This document shows, one piece after another, positions 28,161-36,802 of a stretch of DNA of 39,480 bases. The notes under the pieces are model-generated. The model saw nothing but the letters and a program-made list of their open reading frames with translations. It was not told the DNA's origin and ran no database searches. The DNA comes from an uncultured Collinsella sp. (GTDB lineage Bacteria; Actinomycetota; Coriobacteriia; Coriobacteriales; Coriobacteriaceae), in contig CAUBMI010000011.1 of the NCBI GenBank assembly GCA_958436995.1, positions 1 to 39,480 of the forward strand. The letters run 5' to 3'. Positions within the stretch are counted from its first letter, which is position 1, and the number at the start of each line of letters is the position of its first letter. Both the position numbers and the translations under genes were made by a program.

Positions 28161-28961
28161 GTGACTGCTAAAGAAGTAACAGAGAATAATGCGCCCGTGG
28201 GGGCGACGCTCATTGCTCGGGCCATGGACCGGCGCAAGGGCACGGCGGGTGCTGGGGTCGGCTCCGCTGCAAACACGGGTGCGGTGAGCCTCCCGGGCTC
28301 GCCCGAGTTCGCTGCAGAGTCCCGTGCGCTCGACACGCGATCGCTTGGCTACCGCTTCGTGAAGCGCACGTTCGACATCGCGTTCAGTGCGTGCGTCTGC
28401 GTCGTGGCTCTTATCCCTGGCACGGTTCTTTGCGCGTTCATTGCGGCCGACACCAAGGGTGCTCCCATCTATGCGCACGAGCGGGCTGGGCGCTTCGGTC
28501 GCCCCATCCGCGTGCTCAAGTTCCGCTCCATGGTCGCCGACGCCAACGACGTGGAGAAGTACCTCAGCCCCGAGCAGATCGAGGAGTGGCACCGCGAGCG
28601 GAAGGTCACAAACGATCCCCGCATCACCAAGCTAGGCCGCGTCCTGCGCAAGACTTCCCTGGACGAGCTGCCCCAGTTCTTCAACGTGCTCGCGGGCCAG
28701 CTCTCCGTCATCGGCCCTCGCGCCATCACCTACGAGGAGCTCGGGAACTTTACGCACGAGCAACAGGTGCAGGTGCTTGCCGTCCCGCAGGGCATTACCG
28801 GTGCCTGGCAGTCGGGCCCGCGCAACCTCGCGACCTTCGAGAACGGCCTGCGCCAGGAGTTCGAGCTTGCCTACGCGAAGGGTGCCAGCCTCAAGGCAGA
28901 CTGGAAGGTCTTCTTCAAGACCTTTGGCGTCATGTTCGGCAAGAAGAAGACGGGGAGGTAG
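28161..28961 (+). CDS. Initiating sugar transferase (undecaprenyl-phosphate phosphosugar transferase)
   Basis: A 266-residue membrane enzyme of the bacterial sugar transferase family (WcaJ/RfbP C-terminal catalytic core) that loads the first sugar phosphate on undecaprenyl phosphate. After a roughly 60-residue variable N-terminus comes a hydrophobic hairpin (FDIAFSACVCVVALIPGTVL), the KFRSMVADAND segment, LGRVLRKTSLDELPQFFNVL, and GQLSVIGPRAIT. The final motif reads PRAI where PRP is commoner. The GTG start has only a weak purine stretch upstream. It is first in the structural operon, consistent with initiating repeat-unit synthesis. Confidence 0.9.
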   Translation: MTAKEVTENNAPVGATLIARAMDRRKGTAGAGVGSAANTGAVSLPGSPEFAAESRALDTRSLGYRFVKRTFDIAFSACVCVVALIPGTVLCAFIAADTKGAPIYAHERAGRFGRPIRVLKFRSMVADANDVEKYLSPEQIEEWHRERKVTNDPRITKLGRVLRKTSLDELPQFFNVLAGQLSVIGPRAITYEELGNFTHEQQVQVLAVPQGITGAWQSGPRNLATFENGLRQEFELAYAKGASLKADWKVFFKTFGVMFGKKKTGR

Positions 28962-28964
28962 CGC

Positions 28965-29882
28965 ATGAGTGCTGACAAACCCCTCGTCTCGATCGTGGTG
29001 CCGACCTACAAGCGCTCTGACAGGATTCGCGTGGCCCTGGACTCAATCGCCGCGCAGGACTACGGCGCGGAGAACATCGAACTGATTGTAGTGAGCGACA
29101 ATCGGCCGGAGTGGCCGGAAAGCGCCGAGACCGACGCGGCGGTCGCCCCCTATGCCGCGAGCCTTCCGCACTTTAGGCTGCTGCACACCTCCGGCCAGAC
29201 CGGCGGCGGGGCGGCGCGCAACTACGCCTGCCGCCAGGCGACGGGCGAGTACCTCACGTTCCTCGACGATGACGACGAGTTCCTGCCTGACAAGGTGTCC
29301 ACCCAGGTCGCCTTCATGCAGGAAAACTCCCTCGACATGAGCTGGCAGGATGTCTCGTGGTATGACGAACGTGGCCGGCTTGTGGAGCACCGCAGGCTCG
29401 ACCATTGCGAGGACTTCTCCACCGAGGGTCTGCTGCGCGCGCACCTCCTAACGCCGATAAGCCCAACGGCCATCTATATGCTCAGGCGCGACCTGTTCGA
29501 CCGCACTGAGGGTTTCGGCGAGGTGGCGACCGGCCAAGACTGGTGGCTGATGCTGCGCTGCATAGAGGCTGGCGCCCACATGGGCTACATGCCCGAGGTG
29601 CACGTGAGGCAGTACCTCCATTCCGGCGAGAGGCTCTCGCTTGGCAAGAACAAGGTAAACGGCGAGGTCGCAAGGCACGAGGTGGTGCGCGGCTACTACC
29701 CGCGCCTCAGCAAGAAGGATGTGCGCTACATCGAATTTCGCCACAACGCCGTGCTCGCCTTCGCTATGAAGCGCAGCAACCAACCAGGCCAGGCTGTGAT
29801 TTACGCCTTAAAGGCCATTGCCTCATCGCCCGCCGCCTGCGTCTCTGAGGCGCTGAAGTTCTTCGGCAAGGCGAAATCCTAA
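28965..29882 (+). CDS. Family 2 glycosyltransferase
   Basis: A 305-residue GT-A fold enzyme that adds a sugar from a nucleotide donor to the lipid-linked repeat unit at the cytoplasmic membrane face. VSIVVPTYKRSDRIRVALDS is followed by the metal-binding FLDDDDEF (DxD) and a GQDWWLMLRC acceptor-side motif. The start is three bases after the preceding stop with GGGGAGG upstream. Donor and linkage cannot be read from sequence. Confidence 0.9.
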   Translation: MSADKPLVSIVVPTYKRSDRIRVALDSIAAQDYGAENIELIVVSDNRPEWPESAETDAAVAPYAASLPHFRLLHTSGQTGGGAARNYACRQATGEYLTFLDDDDEFLPDKVSTQVAFMQENSLDMSWQDVSWYDERGRLVEHRRLDHCEDFSTEGLLRAHLLTPISPTAIYMLRRDLFDRTEGFGEVATGQDWWLMLRCIEAGAHMGYMPEVHVRQYLHSGERLSLGKNKVNGEVARHEVVRGYYPRLSKKDVRYIEFRHNAVLAFAMKRSNQPGQAVIYALKAIASSPAACVSEALKFFGKAKS

Positions 29883-29925
29883 CTATTTCATATGTGTGCC
29901 TGCTCTTAACGAAAGGTTGAATGAT

Positions 29926-31197
29926 ATGTCCGAAAAAATGAAGATAGCAGTCGCCGGCACCGGCTATGTGGGGCTCTCGTTGGCCGTTCTGCTCTCGCAG
30001 CACAACGAGGTGCGCGCGCTCGACATCGTCTCCGAGAAGGTAGAGAAGATTAACGCTTTTCAGTCGCCCATCCAGGACGACGAGATTGAGCTCTTCCTGG
30101 CCGAGGCTAAGGCGGGCACGAGGAAGCTCGACCTGCATGCAACCGTGGACGTCGCCGAGGCCTATACAGGCGCGGATTTCGCCATCGTGGCCACGCCAAC
30201 GAACTACGACTCGGACCGCAACTTTTTCGACACCTCGTCTGTTGAAGCCGCAATTTCGGCAATCCGCTCGGTGAACCCGACGGCCTGGATTGTCATCAAG
30301 TCGACCATCCCTGTGGGTTACACTTCGTCGCTTCGCGAGACGCTTGGCGACAGCCGCATCATCTTCAGCCCCGAGTTCCTTCGAGAGAGCAAGGCGCTCT
30401 ACGATAATTTGCACCCTAGCCGCATCGTTGTGGGCGCGCCCAAGGACGACGAGGAAGCTGTGAAGGCCGCAAAGACGTTTGCTGGGCTGCTCGCCCAAGG
30501 CGTCGGCCCCGCCGAGCTTGAGCGCACCAACCCTGATGGCACGACGGGCATCCCGCAGCTCGTTCTTGGTACCACCGAGGCGGAGGCCGTGAAGCTGTTC
30601 GCCAACACCTACCTGGCACTTCGCGTGGCGTACTTCAATGAGCTGGACACTTACTGCGAGATGAGGGGACTCAACACCAAGGACGTCATCGATGGCGTGT
30701 GCCTAGAGCCCCGCATTGGCTCCCACTACAACAACCCCTCCTTCGGCTACGGCGGCTACTGCCTGCCCAAGGACACCAAGCAGTTGCTGGCCAACTATAA
30801 GGACGTGCCTCAGAACCTTATCGAGGCCATCGTCGATGCCAACCGCACTCGCAAGGACTACATTGCAGACGAGGTACTGCAACTGCTGTGGGACAAGGTA
30901 TACGAAGGCAAGGAGAAGCCCGTGGCGGGCGTGTACCGCCTGACCATGAAGTCGAACTCCGACAATTTCCGCGCCAGTTCCATCCAGGGCGTTATGAAGC
31001 GCGTGAAGGCCAAGGGAGTGCCGGTCGTTGTCTACGAGCCAACGCTGGACGCGCCGGAATTCTTCGGTTCCGAGGTGACGCATGACCTTGAGAAGTTCAA
31101 GGCCGAGTGCGACGTGATCATTGCCAACCGGTGGAGCGACGATCTGGCCGATGTTGCCGGCAAGGTGTATACCCGCGACCTATTCAAGAGGGATTAG
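29926..31197 (+). CDS. UDP-glucose 6-dehydrogenase
   Basis: An NAD-dependent enzyme that oxidises UDP-glucose twice to UDP-glucuronate, the precursor for the uronic acids of this polymer. Of 423 residues, the Rossmann motif IAVAGTGYVGLSLAVLL is followed by IKSTIPVGYT, FSPEFLRESKALYDN and the catalytic-cysteine motif GYGGYCLPKDT (Cys279). A C-terminal UDP-binding domain ends the protein. The 29926 start is nine bases after GAAAGG; an ATG at 29938 is possible. Closely related UDP-ManNAc dehydrogenases are less likely given the 4-epimerase and C5-epimerase genes in the same operon. Confidence 0.9.
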   Translation: MSEKMKIAVAGTGYVGLSLAVLLSQHNEVRALDIVSEKVEKINAFQSPIQDDEIELFLAEAKAGTRKLDLHATVDVAEAYTGADFAIVATPTNYDSDRNFFDTSSVEAAISAIRSVNPTAWIVIKSTIPVGYTSSLRETLGDSRIIFSPEFLRESKALYDNLHPSRIVVGAPKDDEEAVKAAKTFAGLLAQGVGPAELERTNPDGTTGIPQLVLGTTEAEAVKLFANTYLALRVAYFNELDTYCEMRGLNTKDVIDGVCLEPRIGSHYNNPSFGYGGYCLPKDTKQLLANYKDVPQNLIEAIVDANRTRKDYIADEVLQLLWDKVYEGKEKPVAGVYRLTMKSNSDNFRASSIQGVMKRVKAKGVPVVVYEPTLDAPEFFGSEVTHDLEKFKAECDVIIANRWSDDLADVAGKVYTRDLFKRD

Positions 31198-31202
31198 TAT
31201 TT

Positions 31203-32495
31203 GTGGCGATTACTGCTGATAAAAAAAAGAGACGGCTGCTCCTTCTGACGAGGAGGTTCCCCTTTAACCGCGGCGAGGTCGCCGCTGAGTCCTATCTCGA
31301 GAACGAGATAGGCGTTCTTTCGACCTATTTCGACGAGGTGCTCGCCGTGGGGACCGAGGCGCAGCCGGGTGACGCGCCCACCTGCGCGCTGCCGGGCAAT
31401 GTGACGCCCCTGGCCTTGGGTTGCGGTAATACCTCCAAGGACAAGGCTTTGCTTGCAGTCAAAGGGATCGCGTTTCCCCTTTTGGGCGGTGCGGACGTTC
31501 GTGAGGCCTATGCCACAGAATCCGTTCATGGAATCGGAAAGCGCGTGTTTCGGGGCTACTTTGCCGCGAGGGCGAAGGCAAAGGCGGACGTGCTTGCGGA
31601 GGAACTGGTCCGCTTTGGCTTTGAGCCCACGCACATATACAGCTTTTGGCTTTACGACACCGCTTTGGTCGCTGCTTGGCTGACCGGCACGTACCCATGT
31701 GCACGCGCCGTTGCGCGTGCACATGGGTACGATCTGTATGCAGATCGTACCGATGTGCATTATTTGCCCTTCCGGGGATACCTTCTATCCAAGCTTTCCA
31801 GAGTGCTTCCCTGCTCGAAAGACGGGGAGGAATACATAAACGCGAACTGGCCGGGCCATGAGGGCAAGGTGACGACCTCCTATCTCGGAACGCGGGAGAT
31901 GCCAGACAAGTCCGGCGAGCCGTTGACCTGCCCGTTGCGGGTCGTCTCGTGCTCGCGTATTGTCGACGTTAAGCGCGTGCCTCTTCTTGCTAAGGCTGTC
32001 ACCCTTCTTGATGCCGAAGGGCTTCGCGTCGAATGGACCCATTACGGCGACGGCCCACAGCTCGAGGAGGCGAGGGCCGCCTGCTCGTTGCTGACGCACT
32101 CCACCGCGAAGTTCGCGGGGGCTTTGCCGAACGACGCGCTTTTGGGGGAGTACGCAGCGAAGCATTTCGACGTCTTCGTGAACGTCTCGTCAAGCGAGGG
32201 CCTGCCGCTTTCGATCATGGAGGCCTGCGGATTCGGCATTCCCGTCATCGCCACGGACGTTGGCGGAACCCACGAGATAGTAAGCGATGGCGTCAACGGC
32301 TTTCTCCTACCTAGCGACTGTGGACCGGAAGATGTCGCCGCGGCCATAAAGCGATTCGTCTTTTTGGGCAAGGCCGAAGGGTCTTCTATGAGGCGCGCTG
32401 CAAGGGCCGTTTGGGAGAGGGACTTCCGTTTGGAGGCCAACGTGGAGGGGCTTGTGCGCTCGCTCGGAGTCGATTACAGAAACGAAGGTGAATGA
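31203..32495 (+). CDS. Family 4 glycosyltransferase with internal double palindrome
   Basis: A 430-residue GT-B glycosyltransferase. The N-terminal half contains ARAHGYDLYAD. The C-terminal nucleotide-sugar domain has VSCSRIVDVKRVPLL, HYGDGPQLEEA and the E-x7-E motif SSEGLPLSIMEACGFGIPVIATDVGGTHEIV. GTG 31203 follows AGAGGGA at the usual distance; earlier in-frame sequence overlaps the dehydrogenase. Bases 31691-31750 hold two adjacent perfect inverted repeats without breaking the frame; they encode the AHGYDLYAD segment. The stop overlaps the next start. Confidence 0.88.
   Translation: MAITADKKKRRLLLLTRRFPFNRGEVAAESYLENEIGVLSTYFDEVLAVGTEAQPGDAPTCALPGNVTPLALGCGNTSKDKALLAVKGIAFPLLGGADVREAYATESVHGIGKRVFRGYFAARAKAKADVLAEELVRFGFEPTHIYSFWLYDTALVAAWLTGTYPCARAVARAHGYDLYADRTDVHYLPFRGYLLSKLSRVLPCSKDGEEYINANWPGHEGKVTTSYLGTREMPDKSGEPLTCPLRVVSCSRIVDVKRVPLLAKAVTLLDAEGLRVEWTHYGDGPQLEEARAACSLLTHSTAKFAGALPNDALLGEYAAKHFDVFVNVSSSEGLPLSIMEACGFGIPVIATDVGGTHEIVSDGVNGFLLPSDCGPEDVAAAIKRFVFLGKAEGSSMRRAARAVWERDFRLEANVEGLVRSLGVDYRNEGE
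31691..31750. repeat. Two adjacent perfect palindromes inside a glycosyltransferase gene
   Basis: The first: 18-base arms GTACCCATGTGCACGCGC (31691-31708) and its complement (31713-31730) with loop CGTT. The second: 10-base arms GTACGATCTG (31727-31736) and CAGATCGTAC (31741-31750) with loop TATG. They share GTAC at 31727-31730. There are no mismatches in either, and the reading frame is open across both. Confidence 0.9.
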
Positions 32496-33442
32496 TGGGC
32501 CAGATTGCGCAGAAGATGACCATGCTCAAAAGGTGGAGCAAAATGCTCACTGGCAAGACGGCTGTGGCCGTAGAGCAGAGCATGGGCAGGGCCTATAATG
32601 TCGGACAGTTGTCCGGGTACTACAACGATTTGACCGGCAAGGTCACTGGCAGTACTCTGCTCGACGAGGGCGGTGTCCCTGTTAGCGTCATCGCCGGTGG
32701 GGCGCGGGTGCATTTCCCCATCGCCATTTTCCAATACGGTTTGGGCTGTTACGACTTGAGCATTCTCAGGTCGGATGAAGTTGAGCGCTTTCTCGACGCA
32801 CTAAGGGTATGCTCGGATTGGGCGATCGGCGCCCAGCGGGATGACGGCTCTTGGGACGCATTTGGTCCGATAGGCAGCGCTAAGTACTCCGTCTCCTCGA
32901 TGGCCCAAGGCGAGGGGTGCTCGATGCTGCTGAGGGCCCATGCGGCTTTCGGGGACGAGTGCTATAGAGTTGCGGCGCTGAAAGCTGCCGAGTTCATGCT
33001 TATCGACATGGACAATGGCGGCGTGTCGTCGCATGACGGGGGAGAACTGTTCCTGGAGGAGTACCCTCAACGCCCCAGGCGCAGTGTCATGAACGGTTGG
33101 GTGTTTAGCCTTTTCGGTCTCTATGACGCATCGTTGGTCGACGCGCGCTTCGCCGGGCCATTCAAGCACTCTGCGGAGACGTTGGCTTGCCATTTGGATG
33201 ACTACGACGCCGGCTTCTGGTCTTATTACGACATGGAAAAGCGTATCGCCTCTCCCGCCTACCATCATCTACATATAGCGCAGCTCCGCGCAATGGCGGA
33301 TCTTTCAGGCGACGCAAGGTTCGCGGTGAAGGCCGAGGTATACGAGCGCTATCAGGAATCTCCGGCCAACCGCAGGAAGGCGATTGCTAAAAAGGCGCTG
33401 CAGAAGCTGATCGAGAAATCCGATGCGGTGATCGTCCAATGA
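32495..33442 (+). CDS. D-glucuronyl C5-epimerase-like protein
   Basis: A 315-residue protein matching the C-terminal catalytic domain of heparosan/heparan D-glucuronyl C5-epimerases. LSGYYNDLTGKV leads in. NGWVFSLFGLYDASLVD matches the family NGFIYSLIGLYD-type segment, and SYYDMEKRIASPAYHHLHIAQLRAM matches its YDxRH...YHxxHIxQL region. These enzymes invert C5 of glucuronate in a polymer to give iduronate. No signal peptide is seen, so it may act on a cytoplasmic lipid-linked intermediate. ATG 32495 has GAAGG six bases upstream; 32492 is an alternative. Family assignment is from recalled motifs; activity is inferred. Confidence 0.75.
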   Translation: MGQIAQKMTMLKRWSKMLTGKTAVAVEQSMGRAYNVGQLSGYYNDLTGKVTGSTLLDEGGVPVSVIAGGARVHFPIAIFQYGLGCYDLSILRSDEVERFLDALRVCSDWAIGAQRDDGSWDAFGPIGSAKYSVSSMAQGEGCSMLLRAHAAFGDECYRVAALKAAEFMLIDMDNGGVSSHDGGELFLEEYPQRPRRSVMNGWVFSLFGLYDASLVDARFAGPFKHSAETLACHLDDYDAGFWSYYDMEKRIASPAYHHLHIAQLRAMADLSGDARFAVKAEVYERYQESPANRRKAIAKKALQKLIEKSDAVIVQ

Positions 33443-34542
33443 AGAAGGCCCTCTATATCGTGACCTCGATGGACACCGGCGGGGCCGAGACGGTATTCAT
33501 GAAGTATTACCGGGCTTTGGACAAGTCGCGCTATCAGCTCGACTTCTGTGTGTCGTCCGACGTGCCGGGCTTTTACGACGCCGAAATCGAGTCGATGGGC
33601 GGCAGAATTGTGCACACAGTCAAGAAGACCGAGGCCGGGCCGGTCGCTTCGTTCAAGCGGCTCATGCAGATAGCCCGGGACGGCGGTTATTGCTGTGCTG
33701 TCAGGTCGTCTCAGCACAGTCTTTCCTGTCTTGATTTGCTCGCCATGAGATTCGGAGGCGTGTCCAGAACCATATTCAGGTCAAGCAACACGGGTACAGT
33801 TTCGAACAGCAAAAAGGAGACCCTGCTGCACAATCTTTTCAAGCCCCTTGTCAGGGTTGCGGCGACCGACTTCGCCGCCCCGTCTACCGAGGCGGGCGTC
33901 TACATGTTCGGCAAGGCGGGGGTATCGGGGCCGCGTTTCCATCTCATGAAGAACGCGCTCAACCTCGAGGACTACGCCTATGACGCTTCGACACGGGACG
34001 ATGTTAAGCGCGAACTGGGCGTTCCTGCCGAGTCCTATGTCGTCGGGCACGTCGGGAGGTTCAGTGAGCAGAAGAACCACCTCTTCCTTGTCGATGTTTT
34101 TGCTGAAATCGCCCGGAGAAGGCCAGACGCCGTCCTCATTCTCGTCGGCAAAGGCGAGACACGCACGGCCGTTGAGAGGCGCGTTGCCGAGCTCGGATTG
34201 ACCGATAGGGTGGTGTTTGCCGGGGTTAGGAGCGATGTCCGCCGTCTCTATTCGGCTATGGACGTCTTCATCTTCCCCTCTGTCTACGAAGGCCTGCCGA
34301 ACGTCGTCGTCGAGGCGCAGGCAAACGGACTCCCTTGCGTGATTAGCGACTCCATCACGCGGGAGGTTGGCATTTGCGAGAACGTCGTTTACAAAAGTCT
34401 GGGCGACGCTCTGGACGAATGGGCCGACGCCGCGCTCTCCGCGGATCGCATAGGGTCAAGCGCCAGTGCGAGGGATTTGAAAGGCTCGGGCTATGAAATC
34501 AATTCGGAGCTTCCCGGTTTCGTGAGGCTGGTATTCGGATGA
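33439..34542 (+). CDS. Family 4 glycosyltransferase
   Basis: A 367-residue GT-B enzyme (EpsF/capsular GT4 type). The N-terminal acceptor domain starts YIVTSMDTGGAETVFMKYY. The C-terminal donor domain has VGHVGRFSEQKNHLFLVDVF, ILVGKGE, FAGVRSDVRRLYSAMDVFIFPSVYEGLPNVVVEAQANGLP with the two conserved glutamates. Its ATG overlaps the C5-epimerase stop (ATGA), and its own stop overlaps the next start, so translation is coupled. Acceptor and donor sugars are unknown. Confidence 0.9.
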   Translation: MKKALYIVTSMDTGGAETVFMKYYRALDKSRYQLDFCVSSDVPGFYDAEIESMGGRIVHTVKKTEAGPVASFKRLMQIARDGGYCCAVRSSQHSLSCLDLLAMRFGGVSRTIFRSSNTGTVSNSKKETLLHNLFKPLVRVAATDFAAPSTEAGVYMFGKAGVSGPRFHLMKNALNLEDYAYDASTRDDVKRELGVPAESYVVGHVGRFSEQKNHLFLVDVFAEIARRRPDAVLILVGKGETRTAVERRVAELGLTDRVVFAGVRSDVRRLYSAMDVFIFPSVYEGLPNVVVEAQANGLPCVISDSITREVGICENVVYKSLGDALDEWADAALSADRIGSSASARDLKGSGYEINSELPGFVRLVFG

Positions 34543-35627
34543 ACTTTATCGAAACATCGCTTTTCTACTTTCTTGTCGTTTTGCTTTCAGCGGCGCTTGC
34601 GTGCATGTCGGAAAACGGCAAAAGTAAGGCTGGGCTGGTCGCTGCCGTGGTTCTTCTTACCGCCGTCGGGGGCTTGAGGTCGTATGCGGTTGGGCAGGAT
34701 ACCCTGGGTTATAAAGAGGGAATCGAGTACTTCTACGCGTATGGGACCACGATGTGGAACCATACGTTCAGCGTTCCGTACGGTGTCTTCACAAGTGCGG
34801 TGCTCCATATCTGTAACAATTACTCGTTCTTGCTCGTCGTCGAGTCGCTGATCACCAACGCCTTTTTTGCTTTCAGGCTTTGGGATTTTAGACGAACGGC
34901 ATCGCTCTCGTTTGCGATGTTCGTCTATACGGCAACGGTGTTCCCGCTGTCTATGTGTCTGACGTGCCAGATGATTGCAGTCTCGCTGGTTTTCTACGCA
35001 ACCAGGTTTTTAGAACAGAATAAGCCGTTGCTTTTTTGCGCTTGGTGGGCTGTTGGCGCTCTTTTGCACGCGTCCGCCCTGATAGGGGTCCTATTCCTCA
35101 TCTACTACCTATTTTCCAACAAAAGCAAGAGCCGATCGCAGTTCGCCGCGAAGATGCTTGCATCGGTTGCCCTGCTGTTCCTGGCAGCTTATGCGGGCTC
35201 TAAGCTCGTCGACCGGTATGCGCGTTACTCCGTGAACGAATCGAGCATCGGGTTGATGGTTTTTGCGCAGGCGACCGTCCTCGCGATCGCATATTTCGTC
35301 AGCCGCGAAACTGCGAATGTTGCCCCGGTTGAGAGCGACGGAACGTCGCGGCTCAAAGCCAACCGGATGCCGCTCGTGTTTTACGCTTTAGGCATTTTGG
35401 CTTCGGCGTCCTCTTATGTGATTGCCAACGCCGGCCGCATAGCCTATTACTTCACCGTATTAGGCCCCGTGATTTTCGGAGGCTTCGTGAAGGACGCTCG
35501 TAAAATAAAAGCCCGTTTTTGTCTTGGCTGTTTTCTAGTTGTCTGGTTCCTTTTCTACGCCTTTTATGCCTATCTGCTTCATACCGGGCTTGGTATCGAG
35601 TCTTATTCGTTCGTCTGGATGGGGTAA
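34539..35627 (+). CDS. EpsG/Wzy-like polysaccharide polymerase
   Basis: A 362-residue polytopic membrane protein with about nine to ten hydrophobic segments. The early VGGLRSYAVGQDTLGYKEGIEYF is typical of EpsG-family polymerases (RxxxVGxDTxxY). These join lipid-linked repeat units at the outer face of the membrane. The gene is less GC-rich than its neighbours, as is common for Wzy genes that move between strains. The start overlaps the preceding stop by four bases. A hairpin follows the stop. Confidence 0.85.
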   Translation: MNFIETSLFYFLVVLLSAALACMSENGKSKAGLVAAVVLLTAVGGLRSYAVGQDTLGYKEGIEYFYAYGTTMWNHTFSVPYGVFTSAVLHICNNYSFLLVVESLITNAFFAFRLWDFRRTASLSFAMFVYTATVFPLSMCLTCQMIAVSLVFYATRFLEQNKPLLFCAWWAVGALLHASALIGVLFLIYYLFSNKSKSRSQFAAKMLASVALLFLAAYAGSKLVDRYARYSVNESSIGLMVFAQATVLAIAYFVSRETANVAPVESDGTSRLKANRMPLVFYALGILASASSYVIANAGRIAYYFTVLGPVIFGGFVKDARKIKARFCLGCFLVVWFLFYAFYAYLLHTGLGIESYSFVWMG

Positions 35628-35631
35628 ATAG

Positions 35632-35652
35632 TGCCCGAAACCGTTTCGGGCA
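35632..35652 (+). terminator. Hairpin after the polymerase gene
   Basis: TGCCCGAAA-CCG-TTTCGGGCA, a 9-bp perfect stem right after the stop codon, with no T run. It could slow polymerase or protect the 3' end. The remaining 35653-35770 is AT-rich with no gene. Confidence 0.4.
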
Positions 35653-35770
35653 TATACGAGCAAAGTCTACGTTGGTGGTTTGCATACGCCCAGGGCTTGT
35701 TCCATGTGTAGCGCAGAGAATTAAAAAGTAAAACGCTTTGTTTAAGCTCGGACTTAAGGAAATTGTATAT

Positions 35771-36718
35771 ATGGAAAGCAAAATTAAAAAATACCTAAGT
35801 GACCCGTGGATGGCCTACTGTGCCTTTACGTCGAAGGGTCTAACGAAATGGGTTTCCGACAGGACGCACCTTCGATTGATGCATCGCGCCAAGTTGGGCA
35901 TGTGGCCTAGCATAGACTCGCCGGTGACCTTCACTGAGAAGATGCAGTGGCTGAAGCTTAACGATCACAACCCTGCGTACACGACCATGGTCGACAAGTA
36001 CCGCGCTAAGGACCTCATTGCCTCGCGTGTGGGCTCCGAGCACGTGGTCAAGACGTTGGGCGCCTGGAATTCCGCTGATGACATCGATGTGAGTGGGCTA
36101 CCGGAGAAGTTCGTACTCAAAACGAATCACGACTGCGGCGGCGTGCTCATCTGCACTGACAAGGGACACTTCGATCTCAACAGTGCCAAGGACTTTTTTC
36201 GGGGTCATTTGAAGCAGAATTATTTTTACGGGTGCAGGGAATGGCCTTACAAGAACGTGAAGCCCGTCGTGTTCGCCGAGGAGTTCTTGGAGAGCGAGGG
36301 CGATAATGCCCGTGATGAAGACGATAACTGGGAAGGCATCGACGAGTTCGACTTCTTCTGCTTTGACGGAGAACCCCGGCTGATTTCTTATTGCCACGGG
36401 GACAAGAACGATTCTGAGAAGAGGTACAACGATTTCTACGACACTGAGTGGAATCTGCTGCCTTTGGCGATGGGATACGCGAGTTCCGAAGAGACGATCC
36501 CTGCCCCGGAGCAGCTCAGCGAGATGCTCGAGCTATCAAGGAAACTGAGTGACGGTGTACCTTTCTTGAGGGTCGACCTCTTCATCTGCAAGGGGCGCGT
36601 TCTCGTCGGCGAGCTGACTTTCTACCCGTGGGGCGGGTTTACGCCTTTCAGCCCCGCTGAGGCGGAGAGGACGTTGGGGCAAATGGTTTCTTTGCCCCAA
36701 CGTGAAAACGAGGAATGA
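35771..36718 (+). CDS. TupA-like ATP-grasp protein
   Basis: A 315-residue protein with the layout of the ATP-grasp TupA family found in capsule and teichuronopeptide loci. SPVTFTEKMQWLKLND is followed by MVDKYRAKDLI, the ATP-lid lysine segment FVLKTNHDCGGVLIC, VFAEEFLE, YDFFCF-like DEFDFFCFDGEPRLI, and the C-terminal metal site VDLFICKGRVLVGELTFYPWGG. ATP-grasp enzymes form amide-type bonds, so it may attach an amino acid or peptide to a uronic-acid carboxyl in the polymer (inference). The ATG at 35771 has AAGGA about 11 bases upstream. It restarts the operon after a 143-base gap. Confidence 0.85.
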   Translation: MESKIKKYLSDPWMAYCAFTSKGLTKWVSDRTHLRLMHRAKLGMWPSIDSPVTFTEKMQWLKLNDHNPAYTTMVDKYRAKDLIASRVGSEHVVKTLGAWNSADDIDVSGLPEKFVLKTNHDCGGVLICTDKGHFDLNSAKDFFRGHLKQNYFYGCREWPYKNVKPVVFAEEFLESEGDNARDEDDNWEGIDEFDFFCFDGEPRLISYCHGDKNDSEKRYNDFYDTEWNLLPLAMGYASSEETIPAPEQLSEMLELSRKLSDGVPFLRVDLFICKGRVLVGELTFYPWGGFTPFSPAEAERTLGQMVSLPQRENEE

Positions 36719-36802
36719 TGGCAAACGAAAGCTGCATTCAGTGCGTGCGCATGGATAATCAGCCAGTAAGCGCGCTCCGGCGTTTCTTCATGGAGGTTTA
36801 GT

